From Microbacterium pullorum (GTDB lineage Bacteria > Actinomycetota > Actinomycetes > Actinomycetales > Microbacteriaceae), in the NCBI RefSeq assembly GCF_014836535.1, contig NZ_JACSQP010000012.1, positions 1-64,000 of the forward strand: a DNA stretch of 64,000 nt. The letters run 5' to 3'. The stretch's first letter is position 1, and the number at the start of each line of letters is the position of its first letter. The notes beneath the pieces are model-generated. The model saw only the letters and a program-made list of their open reading frames with translations, did not search any database and was not told the DNA's origin. Positions 10,172-19,068 of this stretch are shown here, piece by piece. A program made the translations under genes and the position numbers.

Positions 10172-10837
10172 TTACCTCTGCTGTTCGAGTTCTTGTTGTC
10201 TAGTTTTGAGGGTGCGGCGCAGCTCGATTTTGCGGTTGAACTGCGGCTCGGTGCGGAGCTTGCGCTCCAAAGCGGTGATCTCGCGTTCGAGTTTCCGCAC
10301 GGTTGCCAGCCTGTCGGCAACCGCTGACATCTCCTCACCGGGCCGTACCGTTACCGGCGTCAACGGCTCTAGGATCGCCGCGTAGAGGGTGGGCAAGCCG
10401 ATTGCTGTGGGGAGCGACTGCCGTTCTGCATCCGCAGGCAACCAACCGGTCGAGTAATAGGTGCTGAGCTTCGGAGCGCCCGAACCGAGCTGCTTGTGCG
10501 CCGCGGCCATCCGGACTTGCGGTTCGCCTGCACTTCTTCGCGTGATCTCGAAGATGATCGGGTACTGGATGGCCTTGTCGATCGCAGACAGCGCCTGATC
10601 GGCGACCTCACCGGTTTTCGTGTCTATCTGGAAGACCTGGATCTCGGGCACAGTTGCGTTGCCAGGGAGGTTGATGGTGGATTCGGCAAGCTTGTAGGCC
10701 CAAGTAATGCGCTGGACCTCGGACACAAACTTCTCGCGCACAGCGGTGCTGACGTTGCCGTACTCGTAGAACTTCTCCTTGGGCACACGGCTGCCGAACT
10801 TTGCTGCGACAGGCCACTTGTACAGCAAATCAACCAT
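10172..10837 (-). CDS. DUF4391-family protein of the restriction island
   Basis: A 221-residue protein that I recognise as DUF4391; its biochemical role is not established. No nuclease or nucleotide-binding motif stands out. The last 40 residues are very rich in K, R, E and Q and likely form a coiled coil. I chose the ATG at 10837, which overlaps the end of the helicase gene by 8 bp; the open frame extends further upstream but that would overlap far more. Proteins of this family are often encoded between an SNF2-like helicase and type III Mod/Res genes, as here, so it probably belongs to that machine as an adaptor or specificity factor (inference). Confidence 0.75.
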   Translation of the reverse strand: MVDLLYKWPVAAKFGSRVPKEKFYEYGNVSTAVREKFVSEVQRITWAYKLAESTINLPGNATVPEIQVFQIDTKTGEVADQALSAIDKAIQYPIIFEITRRSAGEPQVRMAAAHKQLGSGAPKLSTYYSTGWLPADAERQSLPTAIGLPTLYAAILEPLTPVTVRPGEEMSAVADRLATVRKLEREITALERKLRTEPQFNRKIELRRTLKTRQQELEQQR

Positions 10838-13800
10838 TGGTTCCCTCGTCGGCAGGCTCAGGGAGCGAAGACGGGGGGTCCACAATGGCGACGAATGCGA
10901 TCAGTTCGAAGTCGTCGAGCCCTGCGATGGTCTGGGTCAGCGCGCTGGTTTGTCCACCGGTGAAGAGGCTGTCGATGTCGCGTTCTTCTGTGACGTCGAT
11001 CATCGAGTGAATCGCATCTGTCAGGAGCCCGGAGTACTTTCCCATCTGCGCACCCTCCTGCGTAGCTGCGTTGAACACATGCACGGCCTCGGAGAGTGGC
11101 TCGTCGTAGGGGCGACATCCGGCGCGGAGCAGGTCTAGCAGGTGCTTGGCCTCGGTGTGGTCGGCGATGACGTTGCCTTCATCGTCCAGGTAGACAAGAT
11201 AATGCGGGTGGAGCCGGTTGCCACGGTTACCACTCTTCCCGGCGAGCTGAGCATCCTCTGCGTTCACGCTACGCAGCGCAAAGATCACCCCCGGCTGCAG
11301 GCCCTTCGCAGGGTCCGCAGGAACGACGGCATGCAGGCCCTTGGGTACGTCTGCGAGATCTCCATTGTCCTTGATGTAGCCCAGCAGATCCATCCGGAAG
11401 TCATTGAGCCCGAGGTCAGTGATCGAGACACCGGTCCGCACGTCTTCAAGCTCAATGACCTCATCCTGGAGCTTGCGGAGCTGTTCTTTGCGGAACGCCG
11501 CATCGGAGTTTTCCAGACTGAGGACGTTGTCATCGGCGGTACCCGCCACGTCAGCGATGACCATGCGGTTCTCGACCCGCTCTTTGAGGTTGATGTACTC
11601 GTCGAGGGAAATGTCGGGCCAGAAGTTGACCAGCTGAATCTGAGCATTGGTGGAGCCGATGCGGTCGATACGCCCAAACCGCTGGATGATCCGCACCGGA
11701 TTCCAGTGGATGTCGTAGTTGATCAGAAAGTCGCAGTCCTGGAGGTTTTGCCCTTCGCTGATGACATCAGTGCCAATGAGGACGTCCAATTCGCGCGTCT
11801 CTTTCGGCATGGTGAGGTGCCGTTGCTTCGACTTTGGCGAGAACATCGCCATGACCTGCTGGAAGTCGAATCCGGTACCGAGCGTGGCCTTGGCGCCATG
11901 GCTGCCGCCGGTAATGACGGCCGTCTCCAGCCCGGCATTGGTGAGCACCGGGGCGAGCTCACGGTAGAGGTAGTTCGCGGTGTCAGCGAACGCCGAAAAG
12001 ACCAGCACCTTGCGGTTGCCAGGGTTGATCGGATGTGCGACCTTCTCGGTGATGAGTTGCTTGATTTTCTGGAGCTTCAGGTCGTGGGCCGGAGCGACCT
12101 TGCGCATCTCATCAAGCAGTTCTCGAAGGGTCTCACGATCGTTCCAGAGGTCCCGCCGCCAGGACTCGATGTCAATGTCATCGAGGTCGATCTTGATCTT
12201 CTCGCCGAACGAAATGGCCTCGATGTTTGCATCGTCTTCATCATCGAGATCGAAGTCAAGTCCCGTGAGGTCCGCGCTCAGATCAGCGAGCGCTCCTGCG
12301 TGAGAATCGAGGCGCCGCAATGTGCGGTCCACTGACTCCTCGATCTTGCTTACGGTCAGGCGGAAGGCTTCGACTGAACTCTCCAGTCGTTTGAGAAGGT
12401 TCACCGTCATGAGCTTCTTCAGGCCTTGCTCGCGCCCGGCTTGGCCAAGGTTGGAGCGGGCGCTGCCTGTTGTGACGTTGTACAGATCCTCGTACTTACT
12501 CATCCGACTTGGAAATACGTAAGCCATCGGAGTGTAGACGGCGAGGGTAAGCGCTTGGAGTTGCTCGAAGATCTCGTTGAAGTCCGGCACATCCGCTAGG
12601 TCAGTGAGCGGTGCGCGGATCGAGAGCGGTGGGAGGCGTTCGGGGAATGCGCCGATCTCAGTGGTGTCATAGAACGCCTGGATGTGCTTGCGTGAGCGGG
12701 CAATCGTCACCGCGTCGAGTAACTCGAAGAAGTCGAAGTCGAGCATCTTGAGGATGCGATCGGTGGTGCGATCTTGAGGGTCGAGTTTGGACCATTCATT
12801 GAATACCCGTTGCGCGTCGCTGAAGACTTTCTCTACGGTGGTAGAGAGGTTCAGATGCTGGGCGAGGTTCTCCGACTCCCCTTCGTAAGCGAGTTGGAGC
12901 TGGTTCTTCAAGTCGTTGAAGCGGTTGTTTACCGGGGTTGCCGAGAGCATCAGCACCTTGGTCTTTACACCTTCTCGGATAACTTTCCGCATGAGCCGTT
13001 GGTAGCGAGATTCCTTTTCCTCGGCGTAGTCGGCGTTGCGAAAGTTGTGCGACTCATCGATGACAACCAAGTCGTAGTTGCCCCAGTTGATCCGATCCAG
13101 TCTCAGGCCGAGCGATTCTCCGCGTGTGCGGGAGAGGTCGGTGTGGGCGAGAACGTCGTAGTTAAACCGATCAGACGCAAAAATATTCGTCGTGAGGTTT
13201 GCGTTGTAGTTTGTCCAGTTCTCGGAAAGCTTCTTCGGAGCAAGCACGAGCACTGACTTGTTGCGCAGCTCGTAGTACTTGATCACCGCCAGCGCCGTGA
13301 AGGTCTTACCCAGACCGACGCTGTCGGCGAGGATGCAGCCGTTGTAGGTCTCCAGCTTGTTGATGATCCCGGTTGCCGCATCGCGCTGGAAATTGTAGAG
13401 GCTCTGCCAAACCTTCGTATCTTGATAGCCAGTGCGATCGTTCGGCAGGACATCTTCGTTGATGTCGTCCAAAAACTCCGCAAACAGGTTGTAAAGGACT
13501 AGGAAGTAGATGCGTGCTGGGGCATTTTCCGCATAGACGCTGGCAATGTGGTCATGGACCGTTTGAGTGACATCGTCCAGCTGATCGGGATTGTGCCAGA
13601 TTTGGTCAAACAGCTGGAGGTACTGAGACGTCATCGGAGCCTCATCAACGCGTTGCACCATGTTCGATACCGCGTTGCCCCGCTCGTAGCCAAGGTCGGC
13701 CGTGGTGAAGCCTTGCAGAGACGTGTAGGCAGCGCTGTCGCCAACGACTGCGAACTGCTGCATCGGGTTGCTGGTTGCGTTCGAGCGGAACGTGACCTTG

Positions 13801-14141
13801 CGGCGTACCCAGTCGGCACATTCCTTCGCCACTGCGCGCTGGGTGAGTTGGTTGCGCAACCTAATCTCAAACTCCGACCCAGACAGGCTCGACTCGGCGT
13901 GCGCACCGGGGATGAAGAACTCGCGGCGCTCCTTGCGGAGCTTGTCCGTCATCTTCTCCGTAACGAACGCTGGCGTCGTAAAAATGAACTCCAGCTCAGA
14001 AACCTGCTCCAGCTCCTTACGGAGCGCCTCGAACGCGAAGATCGAGAATGTCGATGCAGCGATACGGACTTTGGAGCCCGGGGTGATCTCGGCCTTCAAA
14101 TCGTCTCCGAGGAGGTCTGTGACGTTATTGATGATGCGCAA
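10830..14141 (-). CDS. SNF2/superfamily 2 helicase with PLD-like N-terminal region
   Basis: A large ATPase of 1103 residues. Walker A DSVGLGKT (273-280), DESH box (362-365) and the C-terminal motif QRFGRIDRIGS place it with SNF2-type helicases. The first 200 or so residues resemble the phospholipase-D-like region found in restriction-associated helicases, but I do not see a clear HKD motif, so nuclease activity is uncertain. It lies 3 bp after the small HTH gene and overlaps the DUF4391 gene, making it the second gene of the island operon. Such helicases may remodel or scan foreign DNA beside Mod/Res. I know of no named defence system with exactly this gene set. Confidence 0.85.
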   Translation of the reverse strand: MRIINNVTDLLGDDLKAEITPGSKVRIAASTFSIFAFEALRKELEQVSELEFIFTTPAFVTEKMTDKLRKERREFFIPGAHAESSLSGSEFEIRLRNQLTQRAVAKECADWVRRKVTFRSNATSNPMQQFAVVGDSAAYTSLQGFTTADLGYERGNAVSNMVQRVDEAPMTSQYLQLFDQIWHNPDQLDDVTQTVHDHIASVYAENAPARIYFLVLYNLFAEFLDDINEDVLPNDRTGYQDTKVWQSLYNFQRDAATGIINKLETYNGCILADSVGLGKTFTALAVIKYYELRNKSVLVLAPKKLSENWTNYNANLTTNIFASDRFNYDVLAHTDLSRTRGESLGLRLDRINWGNYDLVVIDESHNFRNADYAEEKESRYQRLMRKVIREGVKTKVLMLSATPVNNRFNDLKNQLQLAYEGESENLAQHLNLSTTVEKVFSDAQRVFNEWSKLDPQDRTTDRILKMLDFDFFELLDAVTIARSRKHIQAFYDTTEIGAFPERLPPLSIRAPLTDLADVPDFNEIFEQLQALTLAVYTPMAYVFPSRMSKYEDLYNVTTGSARSNLGQAGREQGLKKLMTVNLLKRLESSVEAFRLTVSKIEESVDRTLRRLDSHAGALADLSADLTGLDFDLDDEDDANIEAISFGEKIKIDLDDIDIESWRRDLWNDRETLRELLDEMRKVAPAHDLKLQKIKQLITEKVAHPINPGNRKVLVFSAFADTANYLYRELAPVLTNAGLETAVITGGSHGAKATLGTGFDFQQVMAMFSPKSKQRHLTMPKETRELDVLIGTDVISEGQNLQDCDFLINYDIHWNPVRIIQRFGRIDRIGSTNAQIQLVNFWPDISLDEYINLKERVENRMVIADVAGTADDNVLSLENSDAAFRKEQLRKLQDEVIELEDVRTGVSITDLGLNDFRMDLLGYIKDNGDLADVPKGLHAVVPADPAKGLQPGVIFALRSVNAEDAQLAGKSGNRGNRLHPHYLVYLDDEGNVIADHTEAKHLLDLLRAGCRPYDEPLSEAVHVFNAATQEGAQMGKYSGLLTDAIHSMIDVTEERDIDSLFTGGQTSALTQTIAGLDDFELIAFVAIVDPPSSLPEPADEGTNG

Positions 14142-14144
14142 GCG

Positions 14145-14345
14145 TTAGCCCTCCGCCCCGTCAGACACGTTTCCGGCCGCGCCGCCGCCTCGAACCCAGT
14201 CGTCAATCTCGCTGGCCTGGAACTTCCACAGGCGACCGATCTTGTGGGCGGGCATGCCCTTCTCAGCGATCCAGGTGTAGACAGTGTCCTTGGTGACGCC
14301 AAGATGAACAGCGATGTCGTCAGCTGACAGCCACGGCTCGGTCAC
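14145..14345 (-). CDS. Small excisionase-like helix-turn-helix protein
   Basis: A 66-residue DNA-binding protein of the HTH_17/AlpA type; the recognisable segment is LSADDIAVHLGV followed by TVYTWI and GRLWKF. It starts the restriction-island operon and ends 3 bp before the helicase gene. The element has a second such protein beside the integrase (41585), which is the better excisionase candidate. This one more likely regulates the island operon; a perfect 5+5 bp palindrome sits upstream of it at 14383-14395. Confidence 0.8.
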   Translation of the reverse strand: MTEPWLSADDIAVHLGVTKDTVYTWIAEKGMPAHKIGRLWKFQASEIDDWVRGGGAAGNVSDGAEG

Positions 14346-14479
14346 GTAAGTCCTCCATCTCGACCCGCTCAGGCCGACATCCCCGATGATATCGGAGAGA
14401 CAGCGGGTTGAGTAGGGTTTTTCCGGGTGTGAACCGGCCTACTGTCCCTCGCGAGATCGCGCTCGCATCACGTTGCAGG
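14346..14479 (-). promoter_or_regulatory. Intergenic region with a palindrome and a weak promoter for the restriction island
   Basis: On the minus strand a TATCAT hexamer (possible -10) lies within CCGATATCATCGG (14383-14395), whose 5-bp arms are perfect. No good -35 is visible at 17 bp, so the promoter may need activation or may be repressed by the HTH protein encoded just downstream. This is the only sizeable gap before the island genes. Confidence 0.35.
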
Positions 14480-15622
14480 TCAAGAAGGCAGCTGCTTCGC
14501 GAGCCAGGCACTGACCGCATAGCGCCATCGCGACGGGTCGGAGTTCCACGCAAGCGTGTGCCCTGCATCAAAGGATTCCAGTTGGACAAGATCAGGACGT
14601 CGATCGCGGAGTGCTTCCGAGACGTTGATAGGAGCTGAGTCATCCCTGACACCGTGAAGGATCAGCATGGGCACGGTGAGCTCTTCGGCACGCTGCACCC
14701 AATCAAACTCCCGAAGTGGGATTGCGCTCGGCAGCCCAACCATTCGAGCGAACGGGCCGAACGTCAACCACGGGGTGGCGAGATTGCCTGCGGCACCGGG
14801 CAAACCGCTGCGCGCGCAGTTCGCTTTGATCACGTCGATCCAGTTGAGAACTGGAGAGTCCAGGACGAGTCCCGCGATAACACCGCGCTCTCGTGCGCGG
14901 CTGGCAACTCGTAGCGCGATCGCGGCACCCATTGACCAACCGAACAGTACGATCCGTTGCGCGCCGTTCTGGATCGCATGCTCCACTGCGGCTTCGGCGT
15001 CCTCGCTCTCGGTGAGGCCAAGCGTTGAGCGTCCGGTACCAAGCCGGGGGCCTTCGCCGTCGTTGCGGTAGCTGACGATGACCGATGTGTAGCCCAATTC
15101 CGTGGCGACCTGCGCACCGCGCAAGGTTCCGGCCCGACTACTCCCAAGACCGTGGATGTGGATCGCCCAGGTCGAACCGTTCTCTTCGCCCTCAATGAGC
15201 CAGGCCGGGGCTACCCCCGCGCCTGTGTCGATCGAGACGTCCGTGGCGCTGAGGCCTGCATCGGCTGGGTTTGCGAAGTAGATCCCGCTCCATGAGAAGC
15301 GGTCGCCAGCGAAAGCTAGGAAGTCGTTTGCCGCATCCGTCACAACCCGGGCGATCTGATCAGAGCTTCGGTCGAGCACTTCGTCGGATACTCGCACCCA
15401 CTCCCCCGTCTCGACCCACAGGTTGTAGACACCACGCGCGGCAGTCTCGCGTGTGCGGTCGAGGACCAGTAGTCGCCGATCTCCATCAACCTCCACGTCG
15501 CGGATGGTCAGGTCGAAGTTCCTTGGGCCCACCGGTGCGGTCAGCCTCCGGGCGATAGTCCATCCGAGACTCAGACCTCCCGCGGTAAGCAGCGCCGCGG
15601 CCGCAGCGATGATCCGTCTCAT
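14480..15622 (-). CDS. Membrane-anchored alpha/beta hydrolase
   Basis: A 380-residue protein. Residues about 4-24 form a signal anchor or signal peptide, so the enzyme should act at the outer face of the membrane. The catalytic triad is visible: nucleophile S230 in GWSMG (228-232), an acid at D327/D328 in HGVRDD, and H355 in DAGHT. The oxyanion segment HIHGLGSS precedes it. It overlaps the upstream membrane-protein gene by 4 bp (15619-15622) and is the last gene of the XRE-ImmA operon. The substrate cannot be told; esterase, lipase or peptidase are all possible. Confidence 0.8.
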   Translation of the reverse strand: MRRIIAAAAALLTAGGLSLGWTIARRLTAPVGPRNFDLTIRDVEVDGDRRLLVLDRTRETAARGVYNLWVETGEWVRVSDEVLDRSSDQIARVVTDAANDFLAFAGDRFSWSGIYFANPADAGLSATDVSIDTGAGVAPAWLIEGEENGSTWAIHIHGLGSSRAGTLRGAQVATELGYTSVIVSYRNDGEGPRLGTGRSTLGLTESEDAEAAVEHAIQNGAQRIVLFGWSMGAAIALRVASRARERGVIAGLVLDSPVLNWIDVIKANCARSGLPGAAGNLATPWLTFGPFARMVGLPSAIPLREFDWVQRAEELTVPMLILHGVRDDSAPINVSEALRDRRPDLVQLESFDAGHTLAWNSDPSRWRYAVSAWLAKQLPS

Positions 15623-16635
15623 ACCTGTCCTCGTTCGCGTGCAGGGCGACCATGCACAGATTCAAGTGCGCCGCGCGCATCAGCCCCCAAGAGGTGAGCC
15701 TCGGCTCGCTCCAGCAATGCACGATCGGGTCCAGTGACTTCGAAAGAGACGCGTGGATCGATCATGGCGTCACGGATCTCGACGATCTCGCGGTGGAGGC
15801 GTACCTCTGGGTCATCCAGGCTCGACCCGAGCGAGTTCGTGCCGCTGAGTCCCGGCCGCACGAGTGTTGCTCGACGCCAGAGCGGCTCCAGCTCTCTCAC
15901 CATCTCAGCTGCCTGCGCACGTCGGGCGCGATCCCGCACGTATCGGACCATTGGTTGCCCTACGAATCCGGCGCACAGAAAAACAAACGCGAGTAGAGAC
16001 AGCGGCCCATACGTTGCGCCGACCGCGTTCATGAGTTCGAGGTTGCCTGAGATGTGCGCAACATCCATAACGATCACCACCACGCAGAGGGCGACGCCCG
16101 AAGCGGAGCCAATCAACAGCAGCGCTGGCGGAATGCGCTGGATGCCAGCACCAAGCCGGAACTGGCGTGTCGCCAGCGCGAGCATCGCAGCAACGACAAT
16201 CCCGCAGTACGTGAAGGCGATGATCGAATACGTCGCGGCCCACAGTTGGGCGCCGAGATCAATCATGAAGTTGACCGTCGTTGACCCACGCTCGATGAGC
16301 ATGAAAGCCACTGTGGCGCCGAGGAGTGCGATGGACAGCGCGGAGCGACCGACGGCTGCGCGCACCAACCGAGGGCGATACTCCCCCGCTTTCATTGCTG
16401 CCCGTCCGAGGAAGAAGAGTCCGATCATCAGGAGGCCATCTGAGAGCAGCGTAGCCAGGTTGGTTGCGCCAAGGACCCGATCGACGATGACGTAGACCGC
16501 ATCGACGTTGAGTGTCATCGCGATAGCGATGGTGAGCGCCGAGTACGTGATACTGCGGTCTGTGCGCCCGCGCCGCAGGACGAGCAGGCTCGCCACAAGC
16601 ACCCACATGAGTGCCGCGACGAGCGTCTGGATCAT
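15619..16635 (-). CDS. MAB_1171c-like polytopic membrane protein
   Basis: A 338-residue protein with about seven hydrophobic segments in the first 235 residues and a soluble tail that begins after MVRYVRDRARRAQ. The layout and the partner genes resemble the family annotated as MAB_1171c family putative transporter, which in actinobacteria often lies beside an XRE regulator and an ImmA/IrrE-type peptidase. Transport has not been shown for the family to my knowledge. Its start overlaps the ImmA stop (ATGA, 16632-16635), so the two are translationally coupled. It may be a sensor or channel that acts with the protease. Confidence 0.7.
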   Translation of the reverse strand: MIQTLVAALMWVLVASLLVLRRGRTDRSITYSALTIAIAMTLNVDAVYVIVDRVLGATNLATLLSDGLLMIGLFFLGRAAMKAGEYRPRLVRAAVGRSALSIALLGATVAFMLIERGSTTVNFMIDLGAQLWAATYSIIAFTYCGIVVAAMLALATRQFRLGAGIQRIPPALLLIGSASGVALCVVVIVMDVAHISGNLELMNAVGATYGPLSLLAFVFLCAGFVGQPMVRYVRDRARRAQAAEMVRELEPLWRRATLVRPGLSGTNSLGSSLDDPEVRLHREIVEIRDAMIDPRVSFEVTGPDRALLERAEAHLLGADARGALESVHGRPARERGQV

Positions 16636-17096
16636 GCGAATATCTCCGAGTAGCGAGACTCCGCGAAGGCCGAACCGCGGATGCCTGCCGCGAGCCGATC
16701 AGCCAATGACTCTGCAGCGATCTCAGTGCCTGTGTCGAGGTCCTGGCGCCTGAGCAAACGTCCGCGAGTGTGCGGTGGGATATCGGGCAGCAGGGCATCC
16801 ACCTCGGAGCACTCGTCGCCGTCGCAGTGCCCAAGAATCATGTGAGCGAACTCATGCAGAACGAACTGCTGGCGGTGCAGAACCGAGTCGCTGTGGGCAT
16901 GAAGGATCAGATCCTCAGTATCGGTAGTCAGCCAGACGGCGCAGATGCCATCGTGGTCGCCAAGCTCGGCAAGCTCAACGACGCGCAGCTTCCGTTGCCT
17001 GCGCTGCCGCACAGCGTCGAACAAGGCGTCGAAGGTGAAGGCTCCGCCCAGAGCAAGATCTGCGACAGCCGTAGATACGGTCATTTCGATATTCAT
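16632..17096 (-). CDS. ImmA/IrrE-family metallopeptidase
   Basis: A 154-residue zinc peptidase of the type that cleaves XRE repressors of mobile elements (ImmA of ICEBs1 is the model). The HExxH zinc motif is H81-E-F-A-H85. I chose the ATG at 17096 because a GGAGGG ribosome binding site lies 9 nt upstream of it. It follows the XRE repressor gene on the same strand, separated by 58 bp. By analogy it should cut the repressor and so derepress transfer. Confidence 0.88.
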   Translation of the reverse strand: MNIEMTVSTAVADLALGGAFTFDALFDAVRQRRQRKLRVVELAELGDHDGICAVWLTTDTEDLILHAHSDSVLHRQQFVLHEFAHMILGHCDGDECSEVDALLPDIPPHTRGRLLRRQDLDTGTEIAAESLADRLAAGIRGSAFAESRYSEIFA

Positions 17097-17154
17097 GCTC
17101 TGCTCACCCTCCTTCGAGAGCATCTACCGGCGTCGCTCGCACCGGGGTGCAACG

Positions 17155-17586
17155 TCACTGCTCGATTGTGTGTGCCATTTCCTCATCTAGGAACCTGCTG
17201 ATGGCTTGGAGAGCTTTCGGTGAAATATCTCCAAGGGTGCGGGCTGCGTAGGACTTGACCTTCGCCGCCCGCATTGAGCGCACAAGATCAAGTTGTGCAC
17301 TCACTCTCGCCGGGACCTCGGCACCATCAGAACCGACAAGGAAGTCAGCGTCGACATCGAAGAACGATGCCAGCCCTTCGAATACCTCGGGATCTTGCAC
17401 GTACCGGTGCCCGTTCACCATGTAGGTCCACCGCGATCTCGACAGATTTGTACCGCGTTCGCCTAGGTAGGCGGCGATCTGCGAATACGTGGGTTCAATA
17501 CCGGACTCAGCGATCGCAACGTCGAGCAGCAGGCGCAGGCGTTTCGCGAGATCCGCAGCTGCGGCTTTGCTCTCGTTCTCGGTCAT
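17155..17586 (-). CDS. XRE-family transcriptional regulator, likely master repressor of the element
   Basis: A 143-residue protein with an N-terminal helix-turn-helix around residues 33-75 (segments TYSQIAAYLGERG and SRWTYMVNG) and a helical C-terminal tail, similar in layout to actinobacterial EspR-like XRE proteins. It is the first gene of a four-gene operon with an ImmA-type peptidase and is divergent from the ArdC-led transfer operon. Four palindromic 14-mers lie just upstream of it (17649-17751) and are the obvious binding sites. It probably represses its own operon and the transfer operon. Confidence 0.85.
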   Translation of the reverse strand: MTENESKAAAADLAKRLRLLLDVAIAESGIEPTYSQIAAYLGERGTNLSRSRWTYMVNGHRYVQDPEVFEGLASFFDVDADFLVGSDGAEVPARVSAQLDLVRSMRAAKVKSYAARTLGDISPKALQAISRFLDEEMAHTIEQ

Positions 17587-17648
17587 TGGTGTTGACCCCT
17601 TCCGTTCGGGACGGGTAGGTATCGGCGACGGCCACCCCGGCAGGAGTG

Positions 17649-17751
17649 TTGCGCATGCTCAATATAGCCGTTGAGCATGCACAAATCAAGGGTTGCGCAT
17701 GCTCAATTGCCATGTTAGAACGGAAGACCTAAGCCATTTGAGCATGCTCAA
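17649..17751. promoter_or_regulatory. Four palindromic operators between the divergent repressor and transfer operons
   Basis: Four copies of a 14-bp palindrome with consensus TTGAGCATGCTCAA: 17649-17662 (TTGCGCATGCTCAA), 17671-17684 (TTGAGCATGCACAA), 17693-17706 (TTGCGCATGCTCAA) and 17738-17751 (perfect). Centre spacings are 22, 22 and 45 bp, so neighbouring sites are about two helical turns apart, as expected for cooperative binding on one DNA face. The rest of 17587-17976 is the 5' leader of the ArdC gene. Confidence 0.88.
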
Positions 17752-17976
17752 ACTTCATGATTGGGCGTGATGGCACCGCTGCTCAAAGGGAGGTGGACCA
17801 TGCCCAGATTCGAGGCGATGATGCTCGTTCACTCAGTCGCGCGTAGTCACAGCACGCTCATGACATCCCGGCTAATATGCCGTTCCGCGTCACCGCGGCT
17901 TGGGCATCCTCGCTCACCTCACAGGTGTATCGCCACACGCTTCTGCGTCATGGCACATCGAAGAGGAGGCGGATCA

Positions 17977-19068
17977 ATGGCATCCACAGACGATCGCCGC
18001 GAAGCGCGCGAGGCAAAGCTCGATGAGTTGCACGAGAAGCTGACCGAGGCTGTCGATCAGCTGGTGTCTGGCGAAGACTGGGCCAAGGCACTTGCCTTCG
18101 CAGCCCAGTTCCGAAGCCGTTCGTTCAACAACACGCTTCTGATCTGGATGCAGCACACCGCCGCGCATGAGGCAGGCTTGGTGCCCGATCCGATGCCTTC
18201 GTACGTGGCCGGTTACAAACAGTGGCAGCAGCTCGGGCATCAGGTGGAGAAGGGCCAGCCGGGTTACCAAATCCTTGCTCCCGTTACTGGCCGCTTCGCC
18301 TCGCCGACCCCATCGGACCAGACATCATGGCGACGACTCAACCGAAACGAGAAGCCTCGCCCCGGTGAGCAAGTTCGGTCGAAGATGGTCGGCGTCCGCC
18401 CCGCGTACGTCTGGGACGCCGCGCAGACCTCGGGCGATCCGATCCCGGCACCGCCTACTCCGAAGCTGCTGCGTGGTGAGGCTCCTTCGGGACTCAGAGC
18501 TGGAATCACTCGGCAGATCGAAGCAGCCGGATTCCAGCTGCACGCCGTGGCCAATGCAGGCGCGATCTATGGTGCGAACGGCGTGACCAACTACGGGGAG
18601 AAAACCGTGAGCGTCCGCGATGACATGGACCCGGCCGCCCAGACGAAGACGCTGGCTCACGAGCTCGCACATGTCCTCATGCACGGCCCCGACCAGGGAG
18701 ATGCACGTCAGCACCGAGGTATTGGTGAAGTCGAGGCGGAGTCGGTAGCGCTCATGGTGGGCGCGGCGCACGGCATGGACACCACCGGCTACACGATTCC
18801 GTATGTCTCGACGTGGGCGGCTCAAGTCGATGGGGAGGAACCGTCGAAGGTCGTTCGGGCAACGGGCGAGCGAGTCCGTGCGACGGCGATGAAGATTCTC
18901 GATCAGCTCGACACACAAATGACCGGTGACGGCACACCTCCGGGGCTGGAGCGGGACTCGCCTCGTCAAGGCTCCAAGGCAGTCGAATGCACGGGCGCCT
19001 CACCCTCAACCATGGCCACCGCGGCGTCACAACAGGTGGCGTTGGCCGACGTGCGAGGGATGCGATGA
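17977..19068 (+). CDS. ArdC-like antirestriction protein with metallopeptidase motif
   Basis: A 363-residue protein. The N-terminal part (about 10-150) resembles the ArdC single-strand DNA-binding domain, with the typical stretch FRSRSFNNTLLIWMQ. The C-terminal part has the zinc motif HELAH (228-232). ArdC proteins protect incoming DNA from restriction in the recipient and are usually early-transferred genes; here it leads the transfer operon. The ATG at 17977 has a strong GAGGAGG site. A second in-frame ATG at 17800, also with a good GGAGG, would add 59 residues, but that extension is not like the family. It overlaps the next gene by 4 bp. Confidence 0.85.
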   Translation: MASTDDRREAREAKLDELHEKLTEAVDQLVSGEDWAKALAFAAQFRSRSFNNTLLIWMQHTAAHEAGLVPDPMPSYVAGYKQWQQLGHQVEKGQPGYQILAPVTGRFASPTPSDQTSWRRLNRNEKPRPGEQVRSKMVGVRPAYVWDAAQTSGDPIPAPPTPKLLRGEAPSGLRAGITRQIEAAGFQLHAVANAGAIYGANGVTNYGEKTVSVRDDMDPAAQTKTLAHELAHVLMHGPDQGDARQHRGIGEVEAESVALMVGAAHGMDTTGYTIPYVSTWAAQVDGEEPSKVVRATGERVRATAMKILDQLDTQMTGDGTPPGLERDSPRQGSKAVECTGASPSTMATAASQQVALADVRGMR

